This document shows, piece by piece, positions 1-6,010 of a stretch of DNA of 6,439 nucleotides; the stretch's first letter is position 1, and each line of letters begins with the position of its first letter. Source of the DNA: Desulfobacteraceae bacterium 4572_19 (lineage in GTDB: Bacteria > Desulfobacterota > Desulfobacteria > Desulfobacterales > NBLS01); the NCBI GenBank assembly GCA_002084385.1, contig NBLS01000118.1, forward strand, positions 1-6,439, given 5' to 3'. Position numbers and translations under genes: made by a program. Below the pieces are notes generated by a model that saw only the letters and a program-made list of their open reading frames with translations, searched no databases and was not told the DNA's origin.

Positions 1-24
1 ATAAAATAAAAAATAAAATAAAAA
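1..24. repeat. 12-bp A/T tandem repeat (2 copies)
   Basis: The window opens with two exact copies of the 12-base unit ataaaataaaaa (1-12 and 13-24). It is low-complexity, very AT-rich DNA with no coding potential. It may continue to the left of the window, so the true copy number is unknown. Bases 25-119 contain no gene or motif I can support beyond a possible degraded copy of the small hairpin repeat described at 2418 and 4185. Confidence 0.6.
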
Positions 25-119
25 ATGTATGGGTTGTTTTATGGTTCTTGCAATTAGTCGGATAGTATGGCATGGGTATTTTTTTATACGAAAGTTTATA
101 GATAATTATAAAATAAATT

Positions 120-227
120 GTAACCGTTCACAATACTTTATAGTCGCATAAATAGTTTATCATATAATAGTTGTCCTATATATCTGACAAGCTGTTTATG
201 CGAAGATGAAGTATTGTGAACGCTTGC
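120..227 (+). repeat. 108-bp imperfect palindromic repeat, copy 1 (MITE/REP-like)
   Basis: The ends gtaaccgttcacaatac (120-136) and gtattgtgaacgcttgc (211-227) are inverted repeats matching at 15 of 17 positions. Pairing continues inward for about 42 bases per arm, with about eight mismatches, leaving a centre near 162-186. The RNA or single strand could fold into one long hairpin. A copy in the opposite orientation lies at 2449-2568 and shares an exact 26-base core (157-182 with 2493-2518). It has no coding capacity. This suits a non-autonomous miniature element or REP-like unit; no target-site duplication was recognised. It lies 50 bases upstream of the leuS start, so it could also affect leuS transcription, which is inference. 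Confidence 0.75.
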
Positions 228-260
228 AATAAATTTTATAGGTTGATTGTAAATTTACAT

Positions 261-267
261 GGAAGGA
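261..267 (+). promoter_or_regulatory. Shine-Dalgarno sequence that sets the leuS start
   Basis: The purine-rich ggaagga ends nine bases before the ATG at 277. The alternative in-frame ATG at 259 overlaps this site and has no comparable ribosome-binding sequence upstream. The protein from 277 begins MDEKYNP, matching the usual LeuRS N-terminus, so 277 is preferred. Confidence 0.75.
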
Positions 268-276
268 AAAAATATA

Positions 277-2397
277 ATGGATGAAAAATATAATCCAAAA
301 AAGATTGAAAGCAAATGGCAAACTGCCTGGGAAAAAGCTCAAATCTTTAAAGTAACAGAAGATCATAACAAGGAAAAATATTATTTGCTTGAAATGTTTC
401 CATATCCATCGGGAAAGATTCATATGGGGCATGTTAGAAATTATACCATAGGTGATGTTGTTGCACGGTATAAAAGAATGAAGGGTTTTAATGTCTTGCA
501 CCCTATGGGATGGGACGCATTTGGTATGCCTGCTGAAAATGCTGCTATTGCAAATAATACCCATCCTGCACGATGGACGTATGAAAATATTGAAACAATG
601 CGGAAACAGTTAAAACGTCTCGGTTATAGTTACGATTGGGATAGGGAGATTGCAACTTGTACTCCGCAGTATTACAGATGGGAACAATGGCTTTTTACAA
701 AAATGTATGAAAAGAAAATGGCGTATAGAAAAGAGTCTTATGTAAATTGGTGTGAAACATGTTTAACAGTGCTTGCTAATGAACAGGTTGAATCAGATAT
801 GTGCTGGAGGTGTGGCAAGCCTGTTGAACAGAAAAAATTTACAGATAAAATTGCAAAACAGGAAAGAACAAGTAAAGCTGTTGAAAGATATGAAAAAGAG
901 GGTGTGTTTATTGGTGCATGGTGTATAAACCCTGCCAATGGTCAACGGATGCCGATTTATGCCGCCAACTTTGCTTTAATGGAGTATGGTACAGGTGCGG
1001 TGATGTCTGTACCTGCCCATGATCAGCGGGATTTTGATTTTGCAATTAAGTATAAACTTCCAATTGTTGAAGTTGTAAAACCTACCGTTGAAGTAAAGCC
1101 TACCGTTGAAATAGATTCTTTAAATAATCACCATGATGTACTTCCCGAAGATATTAATCTGCCTGAAAATGGTGGTTCTCCACTTCCAGCAGTTGAATAT
1201 TTTAATAAGACAACTTGTCCTAAATGTCAAAATCCTAATGCAAAAAGAGATACTGATACCATGGATACATTTATGGAATCTTCATGGTATTTTCAAAGAT
1301 ATTGCAGTCCACACTGCGATACGGCAATCTTTGATAAGGATGCAGTAAAATACTGGATGCCTGTTGATCAGTATATAGGAGGTGTTGAGCATGCAATTTT
1401 ACATTTACTATATTCACGGTATTTTACGAGGGTTTTAAAAGAGATAGGACTCGTTGACTTTAAAGAACCATTTACAAAACTATTAACCCAGGGAATGGTT
1501 TGTAAAGAGACTCTTACATGTCCGAAAGACGGATATATTTTTCCTGAAGATGCAAAATTTGAAAAAGATAAATGTACTTGTTCCAAATGTGGATCAAATG
1601 TGGATATTGGCAGTATTATTAAAATGTCAAAATCTAAAAAGAATGTTATTGATCCAAATGAGCTTTTGGATAAATATGGTGCTGATACCATAAGACTTTT
1701 CTGTCTTTTTGCAGCTCCTCCTGAACGTGACCTTGAATGGAATTCTGATGGAATTGAAGGAAGTTTCAGGTTTTTAAATCGTGTTTGGAGACTTACTGAA
1801 AGTTGGTTAGATGTTGTAAAGAGTGTGCCGCCTTACAATGATTCTCCTGAAAAGTTGCAGGGTAAAAGTCGTGAGTTATATAAGAAAACCAACCAGACCA
1901 TAAAAAAAGTATCGGATGATATTGAAAAGAAATTTCAGTTTAATACGGCTATAAGTGCTGTTATGGAACTTGTTAATCTTTTATATACATTAGATAGAAA
2001 AAAAATGATAGGAACAGGTGTAGATATAGATAATAAATCAGATAGTTTCAAGAATGCATCTGTTGTCAGATTTGCATTAGAATCAGTTCTACTATTGTTA
2101 TCTCCAATTGTTCCTCACTTTTCCGAGGAGTTATGGTCGGCTATTGGAAATAAATCTAATATTTTAACTCAGCCGTGGCCAGTTTTCAAGGAAGAGGCAA
2201 TTGCTGAAGATGATATTCTGGTGGTGGTTCAGGTTAATGGTAAACTTCGTGCGAAGTTTAATATTGCTGTTGACAGCGATGATGAAGTAATAAAAGAGAA
2301 AGCTCTTTCCGATCCTCTTATCTTAAAATATACTGATGGCAAGGATATTCGAAAGGTTATTGTTGTGAGAAAGAAGCTTGTTAATATTGTAATTTAA
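277..2397 (+). CDS. leuS: Leucyl-tRNA synthetase with two internal segments missing
   Basis: Class I aminoacyl-tRNA synthetase that charges tRNA(Leu) with leucine in the cytoplasm. Numbering from the ATG at 277, the 706-residue product has the HMGH signature (49-52), zinc-type Cys pairs (159/162 and 176/179), the CP1 segment with GTGAVM and HDQRD (about 238-252), [12 protein letters not shown], the KMSKS loop (449-453), the anticodon-binding region and a complete C-terminus with VNGKLR. It is short: the E. coli enzyme has 860 residues. Two conserved blocks are absent. One lies near residue 187 (nt about 838) and would hold the WFF.IT.YA region and the threonine-rich TTRPDT editing motif. The other lies near residues 270-290 (nt about 1078-1130) and would hold RDW..SRQRYWG. 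The reading frame is intact across both. Family assignment is certain. Whether the enzyme is active is doubtful, and assembly loss is an alternative explanation. Confidence 0.95.
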   Translation: MDEKYNPKKIESKWQTAWEKAQIFKVTEDHNKEKYYLLEMFPYPSGKIHMGHVRNYTIGDVVARYKRMKGFNVLHPMGWDAFGMPAENAAIANNTHPARWTYENIETMRKQLKRLGYSYDWDREIATCTPQYYRWEQWLFTKMYEKKMAYRKESYVNWCETCLTVLANEQVESDMCWRCGKPVEQKKFTDKIAKQERTSKAVERYEKEGVFIGAWCINPANGQRMPIYAANFALMEYGTGAVMSVPAHDQRDFDFAIKYKLPIVEVVKPTVEVKPTVEIDSLNNHHDVLPEDINLPENGGSPLPAVEYFNKTTCPKCQNPNAKRDTDTMDTFMESSWYFQRYCSPHCDTAIFDKDAVKYWMPVDQYIGGVEHAILHLLYSRYFTRVLKEIGLVDFKEPFTKLLTQGMVCKETLTCPKDGYIFPEDAKFEKDKCTCSKCGSNVDIGSIIKMSKSKKNVIDPNELLDKYGADTIRLFCLFAAPPERDLEWNSDGIEGSFRFLNRVWRLTESWLDVVKSVPPYNDSPEKLQGKSRELYKKTNQTIKKVSDDIEKKFQFNTAISAVMELVNLLYTLDRKKMIGTGVDIDNKSDSFKNASVVRFALESVLLLLSPIVPHFSEELWSAIGNKSNILTQPWPVFKEEAIAEDDILVVVQVNGKLRAKFNIAVDSDDEVIKEKALSDPLILKYTDGKDIRKVIVVRKKLVNIVI
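1075..1110 (+). repeat. 18-bp tandem duplication inside leuS
   Basis: Two adjacent 18-base units (1075-1092 and 1093-1110) match at 17 of 18 positions and share an exact 12-base block, cctaccgttgaa. They encode VKPTVE twice. The duplication sits at the place where the second conserved block of LeuRS is missing, so it may mark the repair or slippage event that joined the ends. Confidence 0.7.
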
Positions 2398-2417
2398 GGC
2401 ACACTTAAAACTTGCTA

Positions 2418-2439
2418 TGGCGGATATAGTACGCCACAA
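2418..2439. repeat. Small hairpin repeat, copy 1
   Basis: This 22-base sequence has a 5-bp stem, tggcg pairing with cgcca, around a 9-base loop and ends in acaa. A related sequence lies at 4185-4204 with stem tggca/tgcca. The differing stem position is changed on both sides, so pairing is kept. It lies 20 bases after the leuS stop. It lacks a following T-run, so it is not a standard terminator. Confidence 0.5.
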
Positions 2440-2448
2440 TAAAATATG

Positions 2449-2568
2449 GTAAGCGTTCACAAGCACCTAATCTTCACATAAACAGCTTGTCATATATAGG
2501 ACAACTATTATATGATAAGCTGTTTATGTAAGCTGTTTATGTGAATATAAGAACTTGTGAACGCTTAC
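2449..2568 (-). repeat. 108-bp palindromic repeat family, copy 2 (inverted relative to copy 1)
   Basis: The ends gtaagcgttcac (2449-2460) and gtgaacgcttac (2557-2568) are perfect 12-base inverted repeats. The interior matches the reverse complement of 120-227, with exact blocks of 16 bases (2477-2492 with 185-200) and 26 bases (2493-2518 with 157-182). This copy is longer only because of a 13-base tandem duplication, aagctgtttatgt, at 2517-2529 and 2530-2542. With copy 1 it brackets leuS in opposite orientation. Confidence 0.78.
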
Positions 2569-2604
2569 AAATGTGAGATTACCGAAAAATCACATTTCTT
2601 GGTC

Positions 2605-2616
2605 GTGAACGGTTAC
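2605..2616 (-). repeat. Solitary end of the palindromic repeat
   Basis: The sequence gtgaacggttac is the exact reverse complement of the left end of copy 1 (120-131). No partner end is visible nearby other than those of copy 2, so this looks like a remnant of a third, deleted element. It lies 32 bases before the first conserved codon of the truncated lptE. Between copy 2 and this end is a weak stem, aaatgtga (2569-2576) with tcacattt (2590-2597), without a T-run. Confidence 0.5.
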
Positions 2617-2647
2617 AAAATATGAAAGTTAGGCACATACTTATTGA

Positions 2648-3052
2648 ACTGTTCAGGTTAAAATTTTTGAGAACAGAACAGAAGAGACCGGTTTGGAAAA
2701 TATTGTTACAAACGATGTGATTTATGAATTTACCAGCAATGGAAAATTTGCATCGAAAGGGAAAAAAGCAGGTGGTATATTATCAGGTGTGCTAAAGTCG
2801 CTTACTGTTGTTTCCATATCCCGTCAATCAGAAGATGTTTCACTTGAAAGGCGTGTTAATCTGATAGTTGATTTTAAGCTTGTTGGTATGAACGGTGAAC
2901 TTCTCTGGATAGGAAATGGTATTGAACAGAGCGAAGCTTATTCGGTTTCTTCTAATAATAGCAATACAAGAGAAAATAAAAAAAGAGCCATTCAGGCACT
3001 TTCAGTAAAACTTGCAGAAAAAGTGTTTAATAGGATGACTGATACTTTTTGA
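2648..3052 (+). pseudogene. lptE: LPS-assembly lipoprotein LptE, 5'-truncated remnant
   Basis: LptE is the outer-membrane lipoprotein that plugs and helps assemble the LptD LPS translocon. The frame is open from just after a TGA at 2645-2647 and reads TVQVKIFENRTEETGLEN and onward, the conserved start of the mature LptE fold. It continues through the LERRV strand to a normal C-terminal helix (ALSVKLAEKVFNRM). The only start-like codon that keeps most of the domain is TTG at 2693, which would discard the conserved FENRTEETG segment. Signal peptide, lipobox cysteine and the first strand are absent, so an encoded product could not be lipidated or exported. An ATG at 2622 in another frame begins MKVRHILIELF and might be the old N-terminus cut by a frame-changing deletion; this is speculative. 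Its position after leuS matches E. coli gene order, supporting the identification. Confidence 0.75.
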
Positions 3053-3054
3053 GG
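3051..3054 (+). promoter_or_regulatory. Ribosome-binding site of the antitoxin gene
   Basis: The gagg overlaps the lptE stop codon (TGA 3050-3052) and lies six bases before the ATG at 3061. This supports ATG 3061 over the in-frame TTG at 3049, which would overlap lptE and has no visible site of its own. Confidence 0.65.
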
Positions 3055-3060
3055 TATAAA

Positions 3061-3342
3061 ATGCAAAAGTTGCGGATTGATCAAAATATAAAACCATTGT
3101 CAGAAGTTAGAAAGGGTATGGCAACGTATATTAAACGAATCCATAAAACTAAAAGCCCTTTAATTATCACTCAAAAAAGCAAGGGGGTTGCTGTTTTAAT
3201 TGGTGTTCAGGAATTTGAAGCGATGCAAGAGAAAATTAAATTCCTATCCGATATTCAACTTTCTTTAAGTCAATTGGAACAAGGAGAGGGAATTAATCAT
3301 AACGATGCTAAAGATATATTGCTTGAGCGAATTTCAAGATGA
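3061..3342 (+). CDS. Phd/YefM-family antitoxin
   Basis: Small 93-residue protein of the Phd/YefM antitoxin type, which binds and neutralises its partner toxin and usually represses its own promoter with an N-terminal DNA-binding fold. The N-terminal half shows the family pattern: IKPLSEVRKGM (10-20), then a helix, then PLIITQKSKGVAVLIGVQEFEAM (33-55). The charged C-terminal part (about 56-93) suits the flexible toxin-binding tail. The stop overlaps the toxin start by four bases (ATGA, 3339-3342), the usual translational coupling of such pairs. It begins eight bases after the lptE stop, so it could be read from an upstream transcript as well as from a promoter inside lptE; I cannot identify one. 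Confidence 0.85.
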   Translation: MQKLRIDQNIKPLSEVRKGMATYIKRIHKTKSPLIITQKSKGVAVLIGVQEFEAMQEKIKFLSDIQLSLSQLEQGEGINHNDAKDILLERISR

Positions 3343-3635
3343 ATGTAATTTGGTCCCCACTTGCAGTAAGTAGAGCATCAAAAATAGCTGAGTATATTGC
3401 TTGCGATAAACCGTCTGTAGCTAAACGATGGGTAGATGAGATATTCGCAAAAGTTGAGCAACTTAAATTTTTTCCTGAAATTGGTAGAGTTGTACCTGAA
3501 ATTTCAGATAATAAGTTTAGAGAGCTTCTTTATGACAATTACCGAATCATTTACCGTGTGGGCATAAAACAAATCTCAATTTTAACGATTCGACATGGAA
3601 AACAAATATTACCCATAAACGAAATTAAGCTATAA
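3339..3635 (+). CDS. ParE/RelE-superfamily toxin
   Basis: Toxin of the second gene in a type II toxin-antitoxin pair, 98 residues, a normal size for the family. The pattern WSPLAVSRASKIAEYIA (5-21), RWVDEIFAKVEQL, FFPEIGRVVPEI, FRELLYDNYRIIYRV and ISILTIRHGKQ is the ParE-like layout of two helices followed by a beta-sheet with basic residues near the end. ParE proteins poison DNA gyrase while RelE proteins cut mRNA on the ribosome; sequence alone does not settle which applies. I lean to ParE because of the ILTIRHGKQ ending and the Phd/YefM partner does not exclude it. The gene is complete and undamaged, unlike its upstream neighbour, so the module may be a recent, active arrival. Confidence 0.87.
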   Translation: MNVIWSPLAVSRASKIAEYIACDKPSVAKRWVDEIFAKVEQLKFFPEIGRVVPEISDNKFRELLYDNYRIIYRVGIKQISILTIRHGKQILPINEIKL

Positions 3636-3679
3636 TAAACAAGCTCAGAAATCAGGATCAGAAACTTAGGACATAGTCA

Positions 3680-3779
3680 GTCACATAAATAATTTCACTA
3701 CGTTATTAGAAAAAATCTTTGATAATTTATTATTTGTATGCCTTACCCGGATTTTTCCAAGTGAGATTAATTATGTGAC
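3680..3779. repeat. 100-bp element with 19-bp terminal inverted repeats
   Basis: The left end gtcacataaataatttcac (3680-3698) and right end gtgagattaattatgtgac (3761-3779) are inverted repeats matching at 17 of 19 positions. The 62-base interior has no open frame of note. An inner partial pairing (gaaaaaatc near 3709 with gatttttcc near 3751) is possible. Size and structure resemble the 108-bp elements but the end sequence differs, so it would be a second MITE-like family or a large hairpin between convergent genes. The remaining bases of this intergenic region hold only a weak imperfect direct repeat (3645-3657 and 3658-3671). Confidence 0.55.
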
Positions 3780-3811
3780 AGTAACAATCCATAGACGATT
3801 GTAAATGTTTC

Positions 3812-4075
3812 TTATGATCGAGCATTTACCACAAGCTTTGTAAGCCGTGATTTATTTCTACTTGCAGTGTTTCTATGAATAATACCTTTTTTGGCTGATT
3901 TATCTATAACCGATATTGCATTATTTAAAATGTTAAGAATATCTTCTGATTTTGACTCTACTGCCTGTCTGACATTTTTAATGGCAGTTTTCATGGTGGT
4001 TCTGATAACTTTGTTGCGAAGGCGTTTTTTCTCATTTTGTTTTGCACGTTTTTTTGCGGATTTATGATTGGCCAA
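3812..4075 (-). CDS. rpsT: 30S ribosomal protein S20
   Basis: Primary-binding protein of the small ribosomal subunit that contacts 16S rRNA. The 87-residue sequence MANHKSAKKRAKQNEKKR... is typical in length and in its very basic helical N-terminus, and it ends with the usual SRNKSRLTKLV region. The start codon is TTG (4073-4075 on the + strand as caa); the next residues ANHKSA match the family exactly, so this start is firm. An AGGAG lies nine bases upstream (4085-4089 on the + strand). E. coli rpsT also starts with UUG, where this weak start takes part in autoregulation by S20; similar control here is inference. It is on the opposite strand from every other gene in the window and diverges from murJ. 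A 6-bp stem at 3784-3802 downstream has no T-run, so it is not a convincing terminator. Confidence 0.97.
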   Translation of the reverse strand: MANHKSAKKRAKQNEKKRLRNKVIRTTMKTAIKNVRQAVESKSEDILNILNNAISVIDKSAKKGIIHRNTASRNKSRLTKLVVNARS

Positions 4076-4249
4076 CTTTTTTTGCTCCTTTTTTTGAAAA
4101 ATTTGTTTTACTGAACATTTAATATGTTAAAAACGAAAGTCTTTTAAAACACTATTTTATAAAAACGTTTATATAAATTTACCATGGCAGATAGTATGCC
4201 ACAACTAAAAAGTCCTTATTGATACGCTGTCAAGTAATAAACAGGTAAA
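4076..4249. promoter_or_regulatory. Divergent rpsT/murJ intergenic region
   Basis: These 174 bases must hold the promoter for rpsT (leftward) and probably that for murJ (rightward). They are so AT-rich that several -10-like hexamers appear on both strands and I cannot choose one. The only distinct element is the hairpin repeat at 4185-4204. The rpsT ribosome-binding site is at 4085-4089. Only a weak aggt (4243-4246) precedes the murJ ATG. Confidence 0.4.
4185..4204. repeat. Small hairpin repeat, copy 2 (also sigma54-like)
   Basis: This sequence is related to 2418-2439. Stem tggca/tgcca closes a 7-base loop and is followed by caa. Read as a promoter, it has GG and GC separated by ten bases, the spacing of a sigma54 -24/-12 site (TGGCA, then TGC). 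That would place a transcript start near 4211, upstream of murJ. Copy 1 has two extra bases between these pairs and would not fit sigma54, so the repeat reading is favoured. Confidence 0.45.
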
Positions 4250-5836
4250 ATGCAAAATATTACACAAGAAAATAAAAAGGTTGTTAAAAATGCAGGAATT
4301 GTCGGGTCATTTACCCTTTTAAGTCGTATTTTGGGTTTTGCAAGAGATGTTGTGATTGCAAGTTTTTTTGGTGCCGGGTTTTACACGGATGCATTTTTCG
4401 TTGCTTTTCGAGTTCCAAATTTATTTAGACGGCTTTTTGCCGAAGGAACACTTAGCTTGGCATTTATTCCGGTATTTACAGATTATTTTCAAAAAGAAGG
4501 AAAAAAATCAGCTTTTCAATTGGCAGGAGCCGGGGTAAAACTTTTATCTGTAATTCTTGTATTAATTGTAATTACAGGAATTTTTTTCTCTCCTTATCTG
4601 GTGGATATTAGTGCACCGGGATTTGCCAAATCACCAGAAAAATATGCACTTACAGTTTTATTAACCCGTATTATGTTCCCATATCTTTTTTTTATATGTC
4701 TTGTTGCACTGTGTATGGGAATATTAAATGCACTTGGTCATTTTGCAGCCCCTGCTCTTGCACCTGTTTTTCTTAATATTTCCATGATAGGCTCAATTTT
4801 TTTTATCGCACCATGTATGACAAGCCCCATAGTAGGTCTTGGTATTGGTGTTGTAATTGGCGGAATACTTCAGCTTGTGTTGCAGGTTCCTTTTCTTATT
4901 AAAAAGCAGTTTTATTTTTGGAAAAAAACTACAATATTCCACCCTGGGGTAAAACGTGTTGGAAAGTTAATGCTACCTGCCGTGATAGGGTCAGCTGTAT
5001 ATCAGTTAAATATTGTGGTGGGTACTTTTTTTGCGTCTATCTTATCTGAGGGAAGTGTGTCCTATCTTTATTACGCCGACCGACTGGTTCAATTTCCCCT
5101 CGCACTTTTCGCTATTTCTATTTCTACAGCAGTATTACCGGCTCTTTCAAAGCAAGTTACAGCAAAAAAATATAGTGATTTCAGGGAAACCTTTACATAT
5201 AGTATGCGGCTGATTTTTTTTATTACGCTTCCGGCTATCGCAGGTCTTATTATTTTACGTGAGCCCATTATAGCAGTTTTATTTCAAAGGGGAGCTTTTA
5301 CTGCTGAAATGACAAAACAAACAGCTTCTGCATTATTTTGTTATGCTGTTGGTTTGTGGGCTTTTTCTGCCGTAAGAATTATTGTATCCTCTTTTTATGC
5401 CATGTCGGATGCAAAAACTCCGGTTAAGATGGCTGTTATCTCAATTGGTTTTAATATAATTATTTGTATTATTTTGTTAAAACCTTTGGGACATGCAGGA
5501 ATTGCCCTTGCTACATCTCTATCTTCAATATTTAATTTTTTTCTTTTAACAGTAGCTCTTCATAGAAAAATAAAATTAATTGAATGGAGAAATATTGTTG
5601 AAACTGTCTGGCGTTGCGTGTTACTATCTCTTTTTATGGGAATTTGTGTAAAATATGCTTTAACAATGTTGAGTGGTCAGTTCGAGTCTTCACTATTGAT
5701 GATGGCAGTTAAACTTGTTGCTATAATTATTTTTGGTATTAGTATTTATATAACTTGTGCATATCTTGCTAATAGTCAGGAGCTTAAAATGTTGTTGCCG
5801 ATGGTTGAAATTGGAAAAGGAAGAGAAAAAAATTGA
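4250..5836 (+). CDS. murJ: Lipid II flippase MurJ (MviN)
   Basis: Inner-membrane MOP-superfamily transporter that moves lipid II, the peptidoglycan precursor, to the periplasmic face. The 528-residue, strongly hydrophobic protein has normal family length and about 14 predicted membrane helices. The hallmark segments SRILGFARD (25-33) and TDAFFVAFRVPNLFRRLFAEG (46-66) are present, then APGF (about 122) and YYADRLVQFP (274-283). Residues matching the functionally important charged residues of the E. coli protein are kept: R26, R32, D47, R60 and R278 (E. coli R18, R24, D39, R52, R270). It appears intact from ATG to TGA, in contrast to leuS and lptE. The stop overlaps a possible TTG start of the next gene, so murJ, the FtsB-like gene and the TPR gene probably form one operon. 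Confidence 0.96.
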   Translation: MQNITQENKKVVKNAGIVGSFTLLSRILGFARDVVIASFFGAGFYTDAFFVAFRVPNLFRRLFAEGTLSLAFIPVFTDYFQKEGKKSAFQLAGAGVKLLSVILVLIVITGIFFSPYLVDISAPGFAKSPEKYALTVLLTRIMFPYLFFICLVALCMGILNALGHFAAPALAPVFLNISMIGSIFFIAPCMTSPIVGLGIGVVIGGILQLVLQVPFLIKKQFYFWKKTTIFHPGVKRVGKLMLPAVIGSAVYQLNIVVGTFFASILSEGSVSYLYYADRLVQFPLALFAISISTAVLPALSKQVTAKKYSDFRETFTYSMRLIFFITLPAIAGLIILREPIIAVLFQRGAFTAEMTKQTASALFCYAVGLWAFSAVRIIVSSFYAMSDAKTPVKMAVISIGFNIIICIILLKPLGHAGIALATSLSSIFNFFLLTVALHRKIKLIEWRNIVETVWRCVLLSLFMGICVKYALTMLSGQFESSLLMMAVKLVAIIIFGISIYITCAYLANSQELKMLLPMVEIGKGREKN

Positions 5837-6009
5837 GTTTTATGCAAAAAATTATGCTTACCCTTAAAAATGAAAATAACGATTTGTTTCGGCGGGTCGC
5901 ACGTTTACAAAATGATGATAAATTAATTGAAACCATAGCAAGAGATGAACTTGGAATGATTGGAACAGATGAAATTATTTATCAAATTAGATTAAAAGAA
6001 GAGCAGTAA
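5833..6009 (+). CDS. FtsB/DivIC-like septum formation protein lacking its membrane anchor
   Basis: The C-terminal pattern RVARLQNDDKLIETIARDELGMIGTDEIIYQI is characteristic of FtsB/DivIC proteins, which join FtsL and FtsQ in the divisome through an N-terminal membrane helix and a periplasmic coiled coil. Only 55 residues follow the ATG at 5842. A TTG at 5833 (overlapping the murJ stop) adds three more and is better placed, seven bases after aggaagag (5818-5825). Normal FtsB-like proteins are roughly 90-110 residues. Here MQKIML, which resembles a usual N-terminus, runs directly into the coiled coil (LKNENNDLFRRVARL), so the membrane helix and first coiled-coil turns are absent. An in-frame internal deletion fits best. 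The stop is one base before the next ATG. The family call is good; function without an anchor is doubtful. Confidence 0.72.
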   Translation: MSFMQKIMLTLKNENNDLFRRVARLQNDDKLIETIARDELGMIGTDEIIYQIRLKEEQ

Positions 6010-6010
6010 A

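Noticed and set aside
120..276. T-box or other leucine-responsive leader upstream of leuS
   Set aside because: The long hairpin here is a palindromic repeat with an inverted copy after leuS, and I see no T-box core (TGGNACCGCG) or terminator with a T-run.
196..564. 122-codon minus-strand open frame over the leuS start
   Set aside because: It is antisense to well-conserved LeuRS sequence, resembles no family known to me and spans part of the palindromic repeat.
1368..1691. 107-codon minus-strand open frame inside leuS, and similar frames within murJ
   Set aside because: They are shadows of conserved coding sequence in other frames, with no ribosome-binding site or recognisable domain.
277..2397. 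Split two-subunit LeuRS as in Aquifex, or an intein
   Set aside because: HMGH and KMSKS lie in one continuous frame with a normal C-terminus; sequence is missing rather than inserted or divided between genes.
2418..2434. Sigma54 promoter at the first hairpin repeat
   Set aside because: GG and GC are 12 bases apart instead of 10, and no intact gene with its own start follows closely.
120..2616. CRISPR-like array from the repeated gtgaacg/gtaagcg motifs
   Set aside because: The motifs are inverted ends of palindromic elements, not evenly spaced direct repeats with unique spacers.
2398..2620. Intrinsic terminator after leuS
   Set aside because: Several stems exist (2418-2439, 2449-2568, 2569-2597) but none is followed by a T-run; they are better explained as repeats.
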